Assembly (NCBI GenBank): GCA_045577655.1
Contig: JAZNIU010000028.1
Coordinates: 1-6,083, forward strand
Reading direction: 5' to 3'
DNA from: RGIG7450 sp045577655
GTDB lineage: Bacteria; Bacillota; Clostridia; RUG12999
Length of the DNA: 6,083 bases
The notes under the pieces are model-generated. The model did not search any database and had not been told where the DNA came from. It saw nothing but the letters and a program-made list of their open reading frames with translations. Positions 4,562 through 6,083 of the stretch are shown one piece after another; positions within the stretch are counted from its first letter, which is position 1; every line of letters begins with the position of its first letter. A program made the position numbers and the translations under genes.

Positions 4562-4594
4562 AAATCCGCACACTTTGGTGTGCGGATTTTCTTT
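4562..4594 (+). terminator. Intrinsic terminator of tRNA-Arg, possibly bidirectional
   Basis: A perfect 12-base-pair stem joins AAATCCGCACAC (4562-4573) to its complement at 4578-4589 around TTTG, with TTTTCTTT at 4587-4594. It begins 3 bases after the encoded CCA. On the - strand the hairpin is followed by TTTCTT, so it may also end the MATE transcript, whose stop codon is at 4601-4603. Confidence 0.9.
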
Positions 4595-4600
4595 AACTAA

Positions 4601-5974
4601 TTATTCCCGATTTGCTAATGGTGATATCGCCTCTGCTTTTAGTTTATTTACTTTTTCTTTTTTCCAAACGCCCGAGTAATAGAGAATGGTCACAAATAAA
4701 GCTTCGGCAATCCAGGAAACCACCCAGCCTACGAACACTCCGTAATAGCCGAAATGTTGAGTAAGCAGTAGTGTTGCGACATATCTTGAAACTGCGCCGG
4801 ACAGTGTGCATAGTACAAGCAGTTTCATTGCTGCAACTCCGCGGAAAAATGCGTGGAACAGGTTGTTAACCACATTAAAAAGAATAAATGGCTGGAAATA
4901 CCGAATAAAAATTGTAGCATAATTAAATGCCTGACCTGACGGAGAGTCGAAATACATTCCGCAAAGTCTGTCTGCAAATATTGAACACAGAACAATTATG
5001 GGAAGAACAAACACCATCCCCTGCAGAAATCCGACGGAAACTCCTTTTTTAAATTTGTAAAACTCTCTTGTGCCAAGACATTGAGCACTGTAACTGCTCA
5101 CGGTTTTGGCAGAATTCTGATATACGGTTGTGCACATTCCCTGTATGCTTATGATAATGCTGTAGGAAGCGGTTGATGAACTTCCGAATCCATTTACAAG
5201 CGGTGAAATGAAGAAAGAAGCGAAATACATACAAAGTTGCTGAAACACAACGGGAAAAGAGTAGCTGACGGTTTCTTTTAAAATTTCCATATCATAGGAC
5301 ACTTTTTCTTCCGAAATTCCCATTTCACGGAAACACTGCTGGAACTTGATTCCGTACAGAATGTTGCGGACAAGTGCGGCAAGAAGAGTTAAAACAGCCA
5401 GCGAAGCAAGTCCGCCGTTAAAATATTTCAGCACAATAAATTTGAGCAGGGTTGTGCCTATGGTTGTAACCAGAGAAACGACAAACGGATAACCGGTTAT
5501 GCCAAGGGAGCTTAATATTGAAATTGCCCACGAATTGACAGAAACAAGAAAATAGCCGGCAAGGAGTATTACATAATATGCCGAAGCAATTCCGTATATT
5601 TTGGAAACCACATTCAAAAGGGAGAAAATTGGTTTTCGCAGGATAATCATTAAAACTGACGAGAAGAATGACAGCACCAAAAGTGCAGCAACGGAAACAT
5701 AAATGCCGTTTCGGAGTTTTGAATAGTTTTTCTCACCGAAAAGCTTGGCAACATAAATGGAAAACCCCATGCCCCAACCCCAGAAAAATGAGCCAAAAAG
5801 GCTAAAAAAGGATGAGGTTGAACCGGTTGCTGCGAGACCCGTTTCTCCGAGAAAACTCCCTGACAGCATACCATTTATCACATTGAAAGCCTGAGTTAAA
5901 AGGCCACTTAATACAAGCGGAATGGCAAAAACAATAAAATTTTTGTAAATATTACCTTTGGTTAAATCTTTCAT
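4601..5974 (-). CDS. MATE-family multidrug/metabolite efflux transporter
   Basis: This 457-residue, strongly hydrophobic protein fits the 12-helix, two-fold repeat architecture of MATE cation-coupled exporters, which move drugs or metabolites out across the cytoplasmic membrane. The first helix region (about residues 12-39, FAIPLVLSGLLTQAFN...) and the following SFLGETGLAATGSTSSFF block match the usual MATE opening with its LGxxxLAAxGS pattern. The second half starts near residue 235 (VSYSFPVVFQQL...), followed by a conserved-type loop with QNSAKTVSSYSAQCLG. The tail after about residue 437 is charged. Oddly, the TM1 aspartate found in most MATE proteins is Asn34 here. The start is ATG 5974, eight bases after AAGGAG (5983-5988). 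It is a single gene converging on tRNA-Arg. The substrate is unknown. Confidence 0.9.
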   Translation of the reverse strand: MKDLTKGNIYKNFIVFAIPLVLSGLLTQAFNVINGMLSGSFLGETGLAATGSTSSFFSLFGSFFWGWGMGFSIYVAKLFGEKNYSKLRNGIYVSVAALLVLSFFSSVLMIILRKPIFSLLNVVSKIYGIASAYYVILLAGYFLVSVNSWAISILSSLGITGYPFVVSLVTTIGTTLLKFIVLKYFNGGLASLAVLTLLAALVRNILYGIKFQQCFREMGISEEKVSYDMEILKETVSYSFPVVFQQLCMYFASFFISPLVNGFGSSSTASYSIIISIQGMCTTVYQNSAKTVSSYSAQCLGTREFYKFKKGVSVGFLQGMVFVLPIIVLCSIFADRLCGMYFDSPSGQAFNYATIFIRYFQPFILFNVVNNLFHAFFRGVAAMKLLVLCTLSGAVSRYVATLLLTQHFGYYGVFVGWVVSWIAEALFVTILYYSGVWKKEKVNKLKAEAISPLANRE

Positions 5975-6007
5975 GGCAAATTCTCCTTGACAGCTTTTTA
6001 CAATAAA

Positions 6008-6036
6008 AGTATAATAAAATTATCAACATTTTTCAA
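6008..6036 (-). promoter_or_regulatory. Promoter of the MATE transporter gene
   Basis: On the - strand: TTGAAA (6036-6031), a 17-base spacer, then TATACT (6013-6008). Transcription should start near 6001, leaving a leader of about 27 bases that contains AAGGAG. No regulator operator was recognised. The region is very AT-rich, so other promoter-like matches exist. Confidence 0.6.
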
Positions 6037-6083
6037 TAAGGTTTAAAATTTAAAGAAATTCTCAACATTTATCAGATGGAGGT

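Noticed and set aside
5049..5234. Short - strand frames inside the MATE gene (also 5650-5874)
   Set aside because: They are out-of-frame shadows of the MATE coding sequence.

Overview
This window looks like a chromosomal housekeeping segment of a low-GC Gram-positive bacterium, most likely a member of Clostridia. Pointers are the AT-rich base composition, the strong GGAGG-type ribosome binding sites, and the gene order rpmJ-rpsM-rpsK-rpsD-rpoA-rplQ. In this order rpsD lies inside the alpha operon; in Bacillus subtilis rpsD is elsewhere on the chromosome. The RpoA and L17 sequences also look firmicute. The genus cannot be read from the sequence.

Positions 1-3146 (+ strand) hold the distal end of the ribosomal-protein / alpha operon: L36, S13, S11, S4, RNA polymerase alpha and L17, closed by a strong intrinsic terminator. 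Two spacers (rpsM-rpsK and rpsK-rpsD) are short and hold little beyond a ribosome binding site. Three others (rpmJ-rpsM, rpsD-rpoA and rpoA-rplQ) contain inverted repeats that can fold over the downstream ribosome binding site, and two of these have competing alternative pairings. These are the best candidates for undescribed biology here, most plausibly translational autoregulation by a ribosomal protein.

Positions 3164-4350 (- strand) hold rpsT (S20), its own terminator, and a Cof-type HAD-IIB phosphatase that converges on the alpha operon. Positions 4360-4484 are a compact divergent promoter region. Its two near-consensus extended -10 promoters, one for rpsT (-) and one for tRNA-Arg(CCG) (+), lie back to back around a shared A/T tract. 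The tRNA gene ends in an encoded CCA and is followed directly by a hairpin terminator, which may also serve the convergent MATE-family transporter (4601-5974, - strand). The MATE gene has its own promoter near 6008-6036. The last 47 bases hold no recognisable gene but end in a GGAGGT motif.

I see no insertion sequence, CRISPR array, phage gene or defence system. All genes appear intact. The interest lies in regulatory RNA structure and in a few residue-level oddities, not in a new gene cassette.
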